NCBI GenBank assembly: GCA_028023455.1
Contig: JAQFVV010006695.1
Location: 124,001 to 188,000, forward strand
Direction: 5' to 3'
Length of the DNA: 64,000 bases
Source: Epiperipatus broadwayi
Lineage: Eukaryota > Onychophora > Udeonychophora > Euonychophora > Peripatidae
The notes below the pieces were generated by a model. It did not search any database. It was given only the letters and a program-made list of their open reading frames with translations, and was not told where the DNA came from. The position numbers and the translations under genes were made by a program. Shown here piece after piece: positions 1 to 13,279 of the stretch; position 1 is the stretch's first letter; each line of letters opens with the position of its first letter.

Positions 1-481
1 TAATCATATATGTTCCATAGTGTAATCACTTCATTCATCTGTTTTAATTCTTATCATTTTTGATTGTAGGATCACCTCAAAATCCCGATATACTAATTTG
101 TTGATTTTGAAATACAGAATGATATAGCAGGTGATCCAAAGAAATGGAGACAAATCATATTTAGATATGAATAATATTGTTCAATGAATGCATTTTAATC
201 TTAAGTAACTGTTATCTGTATCAATATAATATATATATATATTTAATAGTTATTATTTTTGTATTTTTCCAATCATTACACTTATATAATCTCATTTTAT
301 CTGTTTCAATTCCATATCCTGTTGGTAAAAAAAATTAAACTAATTTTTTTTTTCCTAATTTACAAGTGTATGAACAAACATTAAATTTTCACTCTGTATT
401 TGGTTTATTTTTATCCAATAGAATTTTTTTCCTTAAAGCTATGCACATATGTTGAATTGTCATTATTCCATGTATATCTAT

Positions 482-545
482 CTATTGACTAATCTATCTA
501 TCCATCCATCCAGCTAGCCATTTGTAGATAAATAGATATAAGGAT
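482..545. repeat. ATCT/ATCC tetranucleotide microsatellite
   Basis: Imperfect runs of ATCT and ATCC are followed by the inverse-looking TAGATA and AAGGATGG, giving a short degenerate simple repeat. Confidence 0.6.
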
Positions 546-1035
546 GGATAAACTTTTGTAATATTTTGGGAATATGATAAAGAATATCATTTGCATCAAG
601 AACTTCTTGTTTTCTATGTAACGTAGAATTATACAATATTTGAGAAATATCTAAAGGAATGTTAAACCGTTTTCATGGAGAAACACCTTTAAATTCTGAG
701 TCATGTTGGTAAAAAATATCAATTTTCCATTCATTAAAAAATATCCCACTGAGGCATATTATATTTAAATGAAATGACATATCATGGGATAAACCTTTGC
801 AATACCTTGTGATCATGATAAAGACTATATTTGCATCAAGAACTACTTGAATTGTATATAGGGTAGAATTATATAATATTTGAGAAGTATCTAAAGGAAT
901 GTTAAACCATTTTTCATGAAGAAACACCTAAAATTCTATGAGACATGTTGATAGAAAATATCACTTTCTACATTCATTGAAAAATGTCCCACTGAGACAT
1001 AATATTATATTTAAATCAAATATCATGTCATGGGA
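544..1035. repeat. tandem duplication, period about 242 bp
   Basis: Two diverged copies lie head to tail. Copy 1 begins near 544 and copy 2 near 786. Both contain, in order, a GGATAAAC start, TTTGCATCAAGAAC, CTAAAGGAATGTTAAACC, a GAAACACCT block and a CCACTGAG block, and end in TCATGGGA. A partial third unit starts near 1031. A shorter tandem repeat of about 60 bp (ATAATGAGTCTTCCAA) follows at 1344-1440. Confidence 0.75.
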
Positions 1036-3478
1036 GAGGGGTAACATTATTTAAACAAATGACATACTATGGGAGATGTATAAAAGTATACTGATCCATC
1101 AAGTTATCTTAGTAGCAGCTTGGAAACAATATTTGCAATATAAATCTCACTCTCAAAGTATTGAAAGTCTGCAATTGTGGTGCTTGTATAAAAAGTTATT
1201 GTACCAAGGTATTGCTACCATATGCCTTCACAAATCATGACTGTTGTTCAACATGATTCACAAAATGGAGAATCCCGTCTAGTTAATGCATTTCTTTGGC
1301 GATTTTTAGACATAATTTTCTCAAGTGATTGATGAAATATAAATAATGAGTCTTCCAAATATATGAGTTATCTGTTAGCCAATTTTTTTTATTCATAATG
1401 AGTCTTCCAATCATGAGTCATCTGATAACCAATTCTTATACTCACAATATTACTAATTTACATGATAGCATTCATTTCAAAAAGCATTGGATATGAAATA
1501 GCCACATGGCCATTATTTTTTTACTTATGAAACTCATCATGCATTATTTTGAAAATCATTGGAATTCAGAGATATTGTTAGCCTATGCAATAATTTATTT
1601 TATTGTGGTTTTACTTTTTTTTTTTCAACTATTTTCCTTCAGTAATATTTGTCAGTCTATCTTGGTAAACATTAATTTCCAACTACAGTTGGCTTCAGAT
1701 ATTATTCTTTTATTTTTTAGTCAATGTAATCATCACCTTTGGGATATTGAACATTTCAACAGTTTAATTTAATAGTTTATTGTTTAGGAATTCATTAACA
1801 AGTTCAAGTATCAAAAGTGACAGAACTGGTCTGCATTCCATGAATCCTTGAGTCCAGGGTCTGCCAATCTATCATTATCAAACCACAGTTTTAGATATTG
1901 AAATTCCAGCTATTATAATGCCAACATTTGTTTTTTTAAATTTAGACAAATCTAATTTTTTTTTTTTTATATAGACTTGTGAAACTGACATTAACTTCAT
2001 ATCAAGTACTTCTTATTATTTTTTTAAGATTCTATCAATAAAAAATGAAAAATATTATATTGGAATGTATTTTCATTTCTCTGTTATGAAATATTAAAAA
2101 GACATTAATATAGCAAGTGTTCCCGTTATTTTGTTCATTTACTATATTTTATTTTTCTATGTAAATTCCCAATAAAATTAAAAATTATCATATGTAATAC
2201 ATTGACTAATGTTTGTTTAAAAACATAATATTAAACTGTGATTGTGTTATTTGTTTTACTAAATGTTGAGACTGAGGATATAAGACAGGATATTGATTAA
2301 TTAATGATAAAAGGCTAATGGCATAACAGCTTAATTCTGAAAACTAAACTTGATAGAAAAAAAAAAAAATGTAAAAAGATCAAAAATTGAGATTACTAAT
2401 TTGTAATAGTATGGTAAACTATATATATATTTAATAAATTACTGACAGATTCTTTTAGTCTCAGTTTAGCTATTTATTTTTAAAAATTCATAAACTTCTG
2501 ATAATATATTAAATTATTATAATTTATATATATTACATGAAAGAAACTCAGCTAATTTAAAACTGATTTATGATAATATAATCAGGTTATGTGACTTTAA
2601 TAATATAAAAATAATTTATCTGCTTTTAAAAAAAGATATAAATACTATTTATTTAAATAAAATAAAGGGGGGGGGGCACAAATATATCCATAACTAAAGT
2701 ATACAAGTTAACCAGATTAAAAATATGTGTATTCATAAGTTGAGATTTTTAATTCAATTGTAGCTTGAAAATTTCTTTAGATAGCTGAAGTCACCTGAAT
2801 GAGCATGGACTTTTTTTTTTTTTGCATAGCTCTTTTATTGCCATCTTAATTGCTCAACCAGTTTTTGTTTTGGTTGAATGGATATCCAACTATTATGGAA
2901 AATTCAGTATTTATGTAATTTGTATTAATTTTCTTTATTATTCCTCTGTGAAAGAATCTGGAGAAGTTTTTGCATTGTAGTAGTGTCTTTAATTGTATTC
3001 TACTTGTACGGCAATTATATTATTCTTTTTAAAAATAATAGTGCATAAAAGAATTAAAAAATTATTAGAATTAACTCCTGATCCTAGCTAAAGTGATATG
3101 TAATTTTATCTGTTATCACTTCTTTCATTATTAAAGTTTACTTTTACACCAATGTTAACCTGAAATTGTGAGGATTTTGAAATGCAATATAAAAATAAAA
3201 TTATACAGATACATAAAGTAGGAATGAAGAGCATTATTCTAGGTTGACACAAAGCAATGTAGTCATAAAATAAGAAATATGAGAATTTTTATGAATGATC
3301 TTTTTAAAAAAACTGAATATCTGGAATTTTTTAAAATAGTGCAAACAATAAAGAACAAGTTATCCCTATCAATAAAACAGTGCATCTTGAAATACTGTAC
3401 CTTTTAAATAAAAAGGTAATGCATACAATTAAATTTACAAAGAATGGAAAAACTATGAGGAAATGATAGAAAAACCAC

Positions 3479-3700
3479 TAAACATCACATGATCACCATT
3501 TCTTATGCTTGCTCATAACTTATTAAAACAGGCAGTGCTCTCAGATCCAGCTAGTTTGGGGATATTGGATGAACAGGCACTGGATAGGGATTTTATGCAC
3601 AAGCCTTCTGGCATCCATTTATTACTCTGGCTTGCACTGAGTGGCACTATTGTATGGAGAGTTTTGCCTGTTTTAGGCAATGATAGAATTATGTCTTAGA
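3479..3700 (+). mobile_element. truncated copy of a palindromic, hammerhead-carrying repeat
   Basis: The left edge (AACCACTAAACATCACATG) is the reverse complement of the outer right arm of the element at 29098-29425. The right part (3551-3695) matches that element's apical region and right arm in direct orientation (GGGATTTTATGCACAA, CTTGCACTGAGTGGCACTA, TTTTGCCTGTTTTA). The inner left arm and 5' half of the ribozyme are deleted. Only the 3' half remains at about 3551-3573, with the downstream helix strand. A 64-codon ORF here is a chance frame through the repeat. Confidence 0.7.
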
Positions 3701-3719
3701 GCTGTAGAAATTATTATAA

Positions 3720-4319
3720 AATTATCCGATGGAAACAAAAAAATAGGGCTAAAAACAAATGTATAAAATTCTCAATGGTTTTCAAAAAGTAGAAAATAAA
3801 GATTGATATAGAAGTTAAAATTGTATCTATCTTGGTCAAATTATGGAAAACATAATGAGCCAAATTATGGAAAACATAATGGATGAAAGTAATTATAGAA
3901 TTAATTTTTGATGAGGAGAATTTGATGGAAACAGTATTAAAACGAAATTTGCCTATTTGCTTAAAATGAAGATTTTTAATAAGTATGTTTTACCAATGCT
4001 TACTACCAGGGCTGAGACTTGGATATTAATAGAAGTGCATTAAAGTGAATGTAAACCACCTAATGAATTATGAAGAAGTGTGTATTAAGAGAGGCAAGAT
4101 GTTAAATACATGAGTGACAGAACAAATAGGTATCATTAAGCTGAGCATATTGCTAAAAGAGATGACAGTTAACAGCCTTCTGAAATTCTAGATTGAATTT
4201 AAAAATTTGTAAATGGATGTATTGAATAAAGAAGATTGCTGAAGTGATGTACAGAAAATAAAGCAGTGAAAAGGGAAAAAAATTGGATTATGTTTAAAAA
4301 TACATGAAATGCTGATATC
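3720..4319 (+). mobile_element. LINE fragment, C-terminal RT region
   Basis: Broken frames on the + strand read LKMKIFNKYVLPMLT, then AETWI, then AEHIAKRDDS. This is the order of the post-catalytic part of arthropod-type endonuclease/RT LINE ORFs (K-x-FN-x-C-x-LP-x-LTYGAETWTL ... GHIAR). Frameshifts and stops are frequent. A 20-bp block (CCAAATTATGGAAAACATAA and its repeat) is tandemly duplicated near 3838-3880. The fragment ends where the opposite-strand LINE starts. Confidence 0.55.
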
Positions 4320-7300
4320 ATCATCATTTTCAACCATTATTGATCCACTGCAGGGTGAAAGTCTCTTTAAGTTTAATCCAATTCCTCAAGCTGAAATCTC
4401 TTCGGCATAATATATCAGCAAATTTTCTTATTTCGTGCATCAATCTTAATATGATCTTTCTCTAGGTTTTTTATGACTTCTACCATCTATCTATTATTGT
4501 TTCTTCTAGAAATACATTCATTCCAATTCCATTTCAGTCTTTTAATTTTTTCTGTGATGTCATTGATAACTGTTTGTTTTCTCATCCATGTATTTCATTT
4601 TCCATCTCTACTTGCTTTTATTACTCCCATACTTTGTTGAGTGATCTGAAGTCTTTGTATTATTCTTCTGTTAAGTGTTCCAAGTCTAAGATCCATAATT
4701 AAGAACTGGTAAAATAAAAATCTTTCTTTTCAAACCCATAGACATATTTCTTTTTAATATTATTTCTACCAAAATACATTGTGAAAATTTAATTGTATGA
4801 TTGATTTTGTTCATTATGTTTCCATCTGTATTATTATACTGAGAAATTTAATTAAACATTATTTTAGCCTTTTTAGTATTTGATTTTATTACTACTTTCT
4901 TGTTTTCAGCTGATAACTTTTGGAACATTTTCTGAGGCTCTGAAATATTTGCAAAAATAACTACAGTCACCTATAAAATCTAAATGACTTACATAGTTTC
5001 CTTTTAATTATATTCTTTTAGCTTTCCATTTTAATCTACAAAACTTTTTGTAAAGCTGTTGTAAAATGTTCTGGAAGTATGGAAATCACTATTATAGACT
5101 TTTTTTCAGTGTCAATCTTCTTAGTATCATTATAATCTAATCAGTGTTATTTCACTTTAATAAATATTCTTCAGAATATGGTAATATCCCAAGTCTGTGT
5201 CTTGATGATTTAGTGCTTTAATCACTATAGAAATGCTTATAAAATCAAATGCTTTTTCATAATTTACAGATCCAAAAGATAATGGCAATTCATATTTTAT
5301 TTGTTCTTTGTAGAACTTCTTTTACTACTTGGATGTGATTTATTATGCTAAAACCACTTTTAAATCCAACTTTAATTTTTTGTGTCTAAATTTCAGATCT
5401 TATATAAATGTAATATAGGTTTGTAATTTCTACTATTTTCTTTATCACTTTTTTAAAATATCAATATTATTACAGCTTTCTTCCAATTATCTAGTACATA
5501 TGTTCATTTAGACATTAAGTATATAGCTTTGCCAATAATTTTTTAGTTTTTTTACCTATTTCTTTTAAAATAGCAATTTCATCATTTCCATGAGCTTTTT
5601 CCTTTTTTATATATCATCTTTATTTAAAATGCTGGCAATTTAGGAGATGTAGTAATGTAGTAATTGTATGGGATACTTTGTTTACTTCTTTTCAATATGT
5701 TTTATGATGTCATCTCTCTTTTTTTGTAATAATTCCATCTTTTTATTGCTGGAACAATTTTCCTTCCATTAACAATATATTATTTTATACTATAATACAC
5801 CATATATTCATTAATTTACACTATACAATGCAGTATAGTGTAAATTAAGGAGTATATGGTGTATTATAGTATATATAATTAAGCAATGCAAATAAGAAGT
5901 GGAATAAAATTTAATATATTATTTTACATTTTTGAAAATATTATAGCTTTTCTTTCCAATTTGCAATTATATTTTAGTATATTATTATTAATTCTTTTTT
6001 ATATCACTTTGCAAAACTCTAGATATTCTTCTTAATGGATCATTTTTAACATTTTCCACATTTTTTCTTTTCTGTGTAAATTTTTTTTTTTTTAGTAGAA
6101 AAAAATAAAAAAATAAATTGCTACTTTTATCCTAGCTAACTTTCTTGCAGTTCTTAATAGAGTATTGGTTGTCTTCTTATTGATTTCAGTCAAGTTTGAA
6201 TTATCTTCAATGTTTGGAAATATTTTAAAACAATTTATAAGTTTTAATTTAAATTCATTGAAAATTGTCTGAAAATTAGGAATATCAGCTGTTAACAGTG
6301 ATTTTTTTAATAGTTTTCATCTCTCTAGATTTGCATTAAGTTGTATTTTATATCTCATTAATCAATGATTGCTGCCTACGGTAAATCTACTAAAAACCTT
6401 ACTTGAAATACATATTTTTTGTTAGTAAAATATAATCCAATTTGCTGCACCTTCATTCGGATGCTTCCATGTCCATTTCCATTTAATATTTATTTCAGAG
6501 AAAGAATTTTTAATATATGGTTTTTCTTTTTCTGCAAACTCCACAAGTTTGTATCACCATAACGAAATTTACTCTCAGAACTTTAATCTTACAATTGTTT
6601 ACCAAAATTATTAGCATTAAATCTTTTATAACAATGATCAAAAGCACTCTATATGTCCATATAAAAATTCTCTATTTCTTCATTACAAGGAAAATTTGTT
6701 GGGACATAAAATTAAATTATCTGCATTTGGCATCTTTCATTAATTTCAATAACTAATTTTGACATTCTGCCTCATATATCATCAATCCTACGTGTTGTTT
6801 CACTTTTTTATTTTTTAATGAATCCCACTGCATTTGTGCTTCCAATGCCTTTGTAGGAAAGTATATGTCCATATCTCCATTTTTTTAAAATCAATTTTCT
6901 CATCATCTCTTCTTTTAACTTCACAAGTTCTATATAATATTAGATCGTTTTTCTTTCAATTTGTATAATCTTTCTTCATTTGAAAGTGATCTGCAGCTTT
7001 AGGTGACTAATGGGAAAGGTCATCATCAATAGCAACCTGGGTCTACAATCAGAGGATTCTTAGCATTGTCTGCCTTTAGTCACCAATTTCTGCCTTGGCT
7101 GGCAACTTTACTGCCTTTGGGAATAAGGCTATAAATTAATTTTATATGTCATGATTGTAAATATCTATTTTTTAAAAAAGATCATTCTCAGTTATATTCA
7201 TTCTACCTTCAAGAAAAAACTGATATTTCAGTTAAGAATTATTAGGTAACTGAGAAGAATAACCATTTTTGATCTCATATTTGGAGGTAAAATCGAGTTA

Positions 7301-7450
7301 AATCATGAAGTTGGCTGATGTGTGTTGATGAGAAGCCCATCCATGTTAATTTACTATATGAATAATCACAAATGAATAATAGCTGCTTGGTTTCTTTAAG
7401 GTCTCAATGAGTAATCAATGAGTTTACTTTAAGTTAACAGCAGACTTCTT
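4318..7450 (-). mobile_element. non-LTR retrotransposon (endonuclease/RT type), decayed, nearly full length
   Basis: Read on the - strand, the 5' region (7120-7020) is the conserved leader shared with the copies at 30480 and 37890, including the complement of CTACAATCAGAGGATTCTTAG. Further along, the RT palm can be read in pieces, for example VNYEKAFD near 5240. The 3' end is marked by the complement of ATTGATCCACTGCAGGGT and a TCATCATC tail (about 4318-4365). No frame is open for more than about 60 codons, so it is a dead copy. A short hairpin insertion sits at 5774-5926. The clade is not certain; it resembles the arthropod endonuclease-reverse transcriptase elements. Confidence 0.65.
5774..5926. 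mobile_element. small hairpin insertion inside the LINE, with 14-bp direct repeats
   Basis: A hairpin with arms of about 40 bp (5786-5873; core TTTACACTATAC - AATGCA - GTATAGTGTAAA) plus about 40 bp of unrelated sequence is bracketed by AATATATTATTTTA at 5774-5787 and 5913-5926. The LINE reads through if one copy of the direct repeat and the insert are removed. In such AT-rich DNA the 14-bp match could be partly chance. Confidence 0.5.
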
Positions 7451-8835
7451 TTTGCTGCCAAATACCAATGTATCTATATATATAATAAAATGTTATGCAA
7501 ATTTTTAGTGCATTTTAAGATCATAAACCATCATTTTTTATAAAATAATTGACCAGTTCTTTCACACTATATATAAATTTCACTTCTTCAGTCTTGTCAA
7601 GGGTGTGAGAGGTTTTGAATACCTGCTAATTATGCTAGAATAGTGACACATATATTCATATATATGGTATTTAGATTATTAATGTAAAATTAAAAATATT
7701 CCATGTAGGGCAAATGCTATTGTGATTTCATTTGCAGTCTTTCACAAATTAGTAAATATCAATTACATTAAGTTGTATATGTAATACATAATCAGTACAC
7801 TTTAAACATGAATATATGTAACTGAATGATGTATGGATTTATAATGCATTCTAATGCATATATATAGGTTCACCATTTTTTTGGAAAATAATATACCTTT
7901 TTTTTTTATATTCCCATGTATTTCAAGTCTCCATTCTCATCAGGAGTGACTGAACTTTGCAATAATCCCTGATATTAAATACATCTTAATGACATGAGGC
8001 TCATTAAACACTATTATGTAACTTTAAAATTGAGATACCAAAATAAATTATGCTATGAGAATGATAAATAAAAGCAAACTAGCTCTGACTATGATAAGTG
8101 TCATTACTTAATTAATGGTACTCTGTTAACTTTGGCTAGAGAATTTAGTTTACATGTATATGACATTTTATTATCACAGAAACTAATGATGAAACATATA
8201 TAAGCAGTTTATCCAGAAAAATAAACATAGTCTAACAAAAATAATAATAATACAAAGTATGTAATGATAATGTACATTAATTTTTTATACATAATTAATA
8301 ATTTGCATAATATGTGCAAATATATTAGTGTAATTTGATATTTTCTTGTAAAATAATATATATTATTTGTTCATTAGTTTTGTCTGAAAATATATATCTG
8401 AAATGCTATAGAAACATGTCAACAATAATGAAAAATTAAATTTAAATGCCTATAGATTAACTTATGAAAGTATTTTAAAATATTTTTTCACTTTTTTTTT
8501 TTTTTTGACAAAATAATATAGAGTCTTGTATTTCTTTTATTTATGTATGTGAGCATTGGTATGAAAATAGACAGTTTAAATTTGAAGAGATGCTTGATTT
8601 ATCATGTATAATACATGTTTTTACTACAGCTCCCATATTACATAAAAAATTTGACAAATTGCTCTGCAATACTATGCACAATGATTGGAGCTAGCATTTC
8701 TTTATATTTATTTATATCTACTTCAAGCTATATTAATTTATTTATAGTTTAAGATTTGATAAGCATTCATTATTATATGCATAATTTTATACTTTAAATG
8801 ATCAAATTTCAATGATAAAATTTGTCCATAATGTT

Positions 8836-9617
8836 AAAAATATTATTTAATTAATACATCAAACTGGCTTTCATTCCTTAATGGATTTTTTTCAAGATGT
8901 TTTTTTTACACAATCACATGACCAATTACTCTACAGCAACTCCCCAATGGACATTATTTATATTATTACAATAAATATAATTAAAATACATACATTAAAT
9001 ATAATTAATAAAATACATATATGTACATAAAAATGATTAAATTTATTAGTCCCCTTTTCCCCTCCATAATATATATACAAATCTAAAAAAAAAAAAAAAA
9101 ACATTTATAATAATCCCTTCTTTCTATTTTTAAAAATTATATCTAAAATTTCCAGTAATCTAACAATGCCCATTTTCTTCCAACCATGTTTGCACATTTG
9201 TTTACATTTTTTTTTTAATATAGAAAGTCTTGTATTCTTTCTTTGTAATTTTTAACATACTTTATTACGTGAATATTTTTTTGGTAGATTATTGGAAAAC
9301 TTTAGAGTTATAATTTTTAAAAATAGAATGAAGGGATTATTATTAATATTATTTTTAGTTTATTTGTAAATATACATATTATGAGGGGGGGGGGGGACTG
9401 TAATAAGTTTAATCATTTTTATGTACATATATGTATTTTACAAATCATATTTAATGTATGTATTTTAATCATTATATTTATTGTAATGTAATGTGAATAA
9501 TGTTCATTGGGGGAAGTTGCTATAGAATAATTGGCATCTGATTGTGTAAAAAGAAACATCTTGAAAAGGTTCCAATATGGAATGAAAGCTGGATTGATAT
9601 AGTAAATAATGTTTTTA
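8836..9617. mobile_element. foldback (long inverted repeat) element
   Basis: The left arm (about 8836-9165) and right arm (about 9275-9617) are inverted copies: GGCTTTCATTCC against GGAATGAAAGC, ACATATATGTACATAAAAAT against its complement, and a C-rich tract (CCCCTTTTCCCC, about 9051) opposite a G homopolymer (about 9386). The outer 30 bp are also inverted (TATTATTTAAT against AGTAAATAATG). No ORF is present. It could be a MITE or an inverted duplication. Confidence 0.7.
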
Positions 9618-9941
9618 TTTATAGTGAATTGTCTATTTCACTTTTACTTTAAATTGATTATTTTTAATTTTACATAATTTTATATAGAAAATCTGAACTT
9701 CTTGTCTTTTTGGATCTGTTTCATGATCCAGTTTATATTTTCCTCAAATTTATCAAGACATGGATTGCCTATTTAAGTATCATTCATTATTATCTTTTTA
9801 TTAGAATCATTTATTCCTTGCAAAAATATGTTCTTTTTAATTTTCTGTACATAAGTATAAAATATATACTCAATCAACAACATAATTTTTTTGTTGATCT
9901 TATTATAAAATATAATATTATTTATTTATTTATTTTTTTAG

Positions 9942-10123
9942 CTATTGACCCTGAAGCAAAAAGTTAATTTGCTGCAGCATGATAAGGACTATTTCTCTAA
10001 AAAAATTAGTGATTTAACTAATCGTAATACATATGTAGAAGAAAAACTTCAGCAAGCTCAACTGCAGCTGGAAAATTCTAAATCAGCTCGTGAGGAAATG
10101 TATGAGAAATATATTTCAGCAAG
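9942..10123 (+). CDS. PIBF1: PIBF1/CEP90-like protein, internal coding exon 1 of the visible set
   Basis: This 182-bp exon has acceptor TTTTTTTAG|CTATTG and donor GCAAG|GTGATC. It starts in phase 0 and ends two bases into an Arg codon. The peptide opens LLTLKQKVNLLQHDKDY and ends NSKSAREEMYEKYISAR. Vertebrate PIBF1, as I recall it, has TLEQTVTLLQKDKEY and AREEMYEKYVASR at the same places. The sequence is entirely heptad-like, Gln/Glu/Lys/Leu-rich coiled coil with no membrane segment. PIBF1 (CEP90) is a centriolar satellite and distal-centriole protein needed for ciliogenesis. The family call rests on order and identity across five consecutive exons. Organism-specific function is inferred. Confidence 0.9.
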
Positions 10124-11039
10124 GTGATCAAGGCTGCTTCATTTTATTTGTAAAATTAGAGAAATGATTTTGCTTCATTTAAAGCATGTTAAGAATCTTA
10201 ATATTCTTACACTATGATGCATATACCTATATATGTTTGTGAAATTATGTATTATTTGTTGAAACTTTAAAAAATAAATGTTTTTTTTTATTTTTCAAGT
10301 TTTTTCTTGTCCGTGCAACTTTCATCTCAACTTCATTATATTACAATCTTCCACCAATACAAAAAACTCAGATTATTTATTATCAACTAGAATGAATTTA
10401 TTGATTTTTTTATTTTATTTAATTTTTCCACAAATCTACAAAATGTTAAATTTAAATCTACCTAAACCGAATGTGAAAAACTGGAAAAATGATATGATTG
10501 AAGCTACTACTTTTTTATTCTTTGTGATAGATTATATTTTTAAACACAAACAATGGCCAAATTACTCTGATTTTTTTGTATTAGTTACTGAATTAACTCT
10601 GTGATTATATGTTTAATAAAATATTCATGTACATAATTATTTTAAGTTAAATAAAATAGATATCTATTTTAGAAAGACTTTCTTTGTTTAAGAACATAAG
10701 TTATTGATTGACGCTTTAAAAAAATTGACTAGAAAATTTTTCAATTTCATTTATGTATCAAATTTTGTTCTCTGTTTGGCATATTCATTATTAAACACTT
10801 ATTTAAATTCAATCTCTATTTGTTAGTTTGTAAACACTTATTTGAGTTAGAATAAAATTTTAAAATTGAGATTTAATATATTTATATTTAATATAGTTTA
10901 TTGAAGTTTGGTACATTTGTTATAAATCATTAGCAATGCAATATGACCCTAAAATATTTTATGTAAGTTTCCTAGTTTCTTAAATCCAAAGGAGTTGGCA
11001 GATGATATTTTAAATATTTCGATTTCAACTATATTCATA

Positions 11040-12060
11040 TCACTTCAATAGATTTATAGTAATGCATGTGAGAGGGCAGTATATATATTGTACCCATCCA
11101 TTTGGTGGAAATGGTTTTAAGTAGGGTGTAAAAGGTACAATTTTTTTAAAAAAATTAAATTTGGGGTCTTTTAAAAGCTACAATTAGGATTTTATAAGTA
11201 AAAGGGACTCTAACTCTGTAAAAGAAGTTCACAGAGTGGTTATGAAATATTTTAAAATTGTTTTAAAATAAAATTAAAAAATAAAAGTAATATAGTCTAT
11301 TATTTTATAAATAGAGCAGGCTTATTTGTTATATTTAAAAGCTATAGTTATTTTGCTTAATAAACATTAGAGTAAATTAATAATTTAATAAATACAGTTA
11401 TAAATATTAAATAATATACCTAATATGTTTTAAATAATTTAAAATTGTTAGTTATTATTATTGGAAATCATAAATAATATCTAATATTTTGAATGAATCA
11501 GTTTTATGTATTATGCTATATTCATAAAAATGCATATGTCAGTTTAATTTTTATAACAAATATTTTATGTAATACATTTAAAATTAATCATTTATTCAAA
11601 TTATATTATAGACATAGTAATTTAATTTTGTTACAGTATGTCTGGAAAGTATCACATGATTAGGTGACTGATGTGTGGATGTTTTCTAGAATTTGAAAAG
11701 AAAACTTCAATTGTTATTTTTTATCTTGGGAATAAAATTGATACATTTTGAATACTACAAATAAATTTAAAGATAATGTTTGTAGCTAGCTTAGAAGTAA
11801 TATTTAAACTTGCAAATTAAATTAAATACATTACATCAAATATTTTGTTTAAAAATTAATATTTTATATTCTTAAAATATTTCAAATTGCATGAGTAAAG
11901 TTGTAGATATTTTATTACAATTAAATATTTCTGTTAATAATTTTTATTAAGAGATGACTCATAATTTAAAGTTTAATTTTTAAAACTATGAAATTTAATT
12001 TATATTCAAAATGAGTCGAATGTCTAACTTTATTCATTCAATAGAATTGCTGGATAGAAA
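11040..12060 (+). repeat. dispersed repeat, copy 1
   Basis: This AT-rich block is shared in the same orientation with 51530-52270. Both carry AAAAAAATTAAATTT, an ACTCTAACTCTGTAAAAGAAG / AACTCGTAAAGAAGAGTCTGTAAAG segment, a long TTTAAAA-rich middle, GAAAGTATC(A/T)CATG(A/G)T followed by GTGTGxAtGTxTTC, and an AAGAAAACTT block. No ORF was seen. The class is unknown. Confidence 0.55.
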
Positions 12061-12940
12061 CCAGTATATAAAGGGAATCATCAAGATCTAGACAGGTTAT
12101 ATAATGTAATGTAATGAGGAAAGTAAAAATAATTACTAAGTTAAATTGTATAAAGTTAAAATTTTAATTAATATTTTTTTTTCCTCTAAATTTTAAATTA
12201 TTAAAGGATTATTTATTGTTTGCACATAATGTGTGAATAAGAAACTATCGTTCTCTATCAGGAAATCTATTCAAAACCTTAATTCAAACTTCGTTAATAA
12301 TACTATGGAATGCAAATGTAGTCTAACAAACATCGGAAAAGGATGGTTTAAATACCAAAGGTATTATCATGATAAGTTAACATTTAATTTATGTAAGAAT
12401 TATAAAGTTATTTTATATAGTGTGTTTCAAGAGAGTGAACATCTATATATTAAAAAAATTGTATTTTAAAAAATATTTTAACAATGTTTTAAAATTGAAA
12501 TAAAAACAAATCTCGATTATAAATTTTTTCTTTTTTAAAAGTATAATATTTTTTATTTTGACTATAAAAGTTGATTTTTAAAAATGTTTTTCAAATTAAC
12601 AAATTATATTGTAAATGATTTTTAATCCGTGTGATTTTACTTTCAACTATTAAGCAGATTGCAACATTTTCAGTGATGATGAAAGAGTGGTAAATATATT
12701 TTAAAAAGTTACATAAAAAATATTTTACTGATAATTTAAAATGCAAACAAAAATCTTTGATTGTAAAAGTTCACTTTTTTAAAAAGTGACATTTTTTCTT
12801 TTGATAGTGATATTTTAAAAACTTTTTTGAAATATATAAAATGTATATTATAAGCTATCTTTATTTAATATGCATGATTTTAATTTCAAACATTAAGATG
12901 ACTGGAATAATTGTAAAAAATATATGAATGCTAAAAAATA

Positions 12941-13279
12941 AAAAAATAATAGATATAAAAAATATTTATAACGAATACTTTTATTTACTATAGAAGCAAA
13001 AACCAAGAAAATAATTGTTTCTTCAAACATAAATGGGTTTTTTATATTTAACTTGAAATGAAAGTGTGAGGGATCTGAAAATTAATTAATTCAATCCCTT
13101 GTTGCAAAAAATAAGGATTGACCTAATTAATTTCTTGCCATTCCCTCCCCATGCTTTTATTTCAAATTAAGTATAAAAAAGCTATTTGGGGCTGAAGAAA
13201 CAATTATTTTCTTGGTTTTTAGTTCTCATAGTAAATAAAAGTATTCATTATAAATACTTTTTATATCTATTATTTTTAA
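12941..13279. mobile_element. foldback/MITE-like element
   Basis: Inverted arms: AATAATAGATATAAAAAA ... AACCAAGAAAATAATTG against its near-complement CAATTATTTTCTTGGTT ... TTTTTATATCTATTATT. The centre carries a second imperfect palindrome around TTAATTAATTCAATCCC / GGATTGACCTAATTAA. There is no coding capacity. Confidence 0.65.

Larger units (their letters stand above)
1..9941 (+). other. intron or 5' flank upstream of the first visible PIBF1-like exon
   Basis: No coding exon was recognised here. The stretch ends in a good splice acceptor (T-rich tract then AG at 9940-9941). It holds a 242-bp tandem duplication, a truncated palindromic ribozyme-family repeat, two LINE fragments meeting near 4319, and a large foldback element ending about 325 bp before the exon. 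The rest is AT-rich sequence in which I see nothing. Since the first exon starts in the middle of the protein, this is most likely an intron, with the 5' exons outside the window. Confidence 0.6.

Noticed and set aside
2660-2680. G homopolymer runs (about 2669 and 9386)
   Set aside because: Simple homopolymers; the second is already explained by the foldback element.
3505-3699. 64-codon + strand ORF
   Set aside because: It runs through the palindromic repeat; the copy near 29260-29400 does not keep the frame.
10278-10604. 108-codon ORF just after exon 1
   Set aside because: Phe/Leu-rich, within an intron, no family resemblance and no splice signals that would make it an exon.
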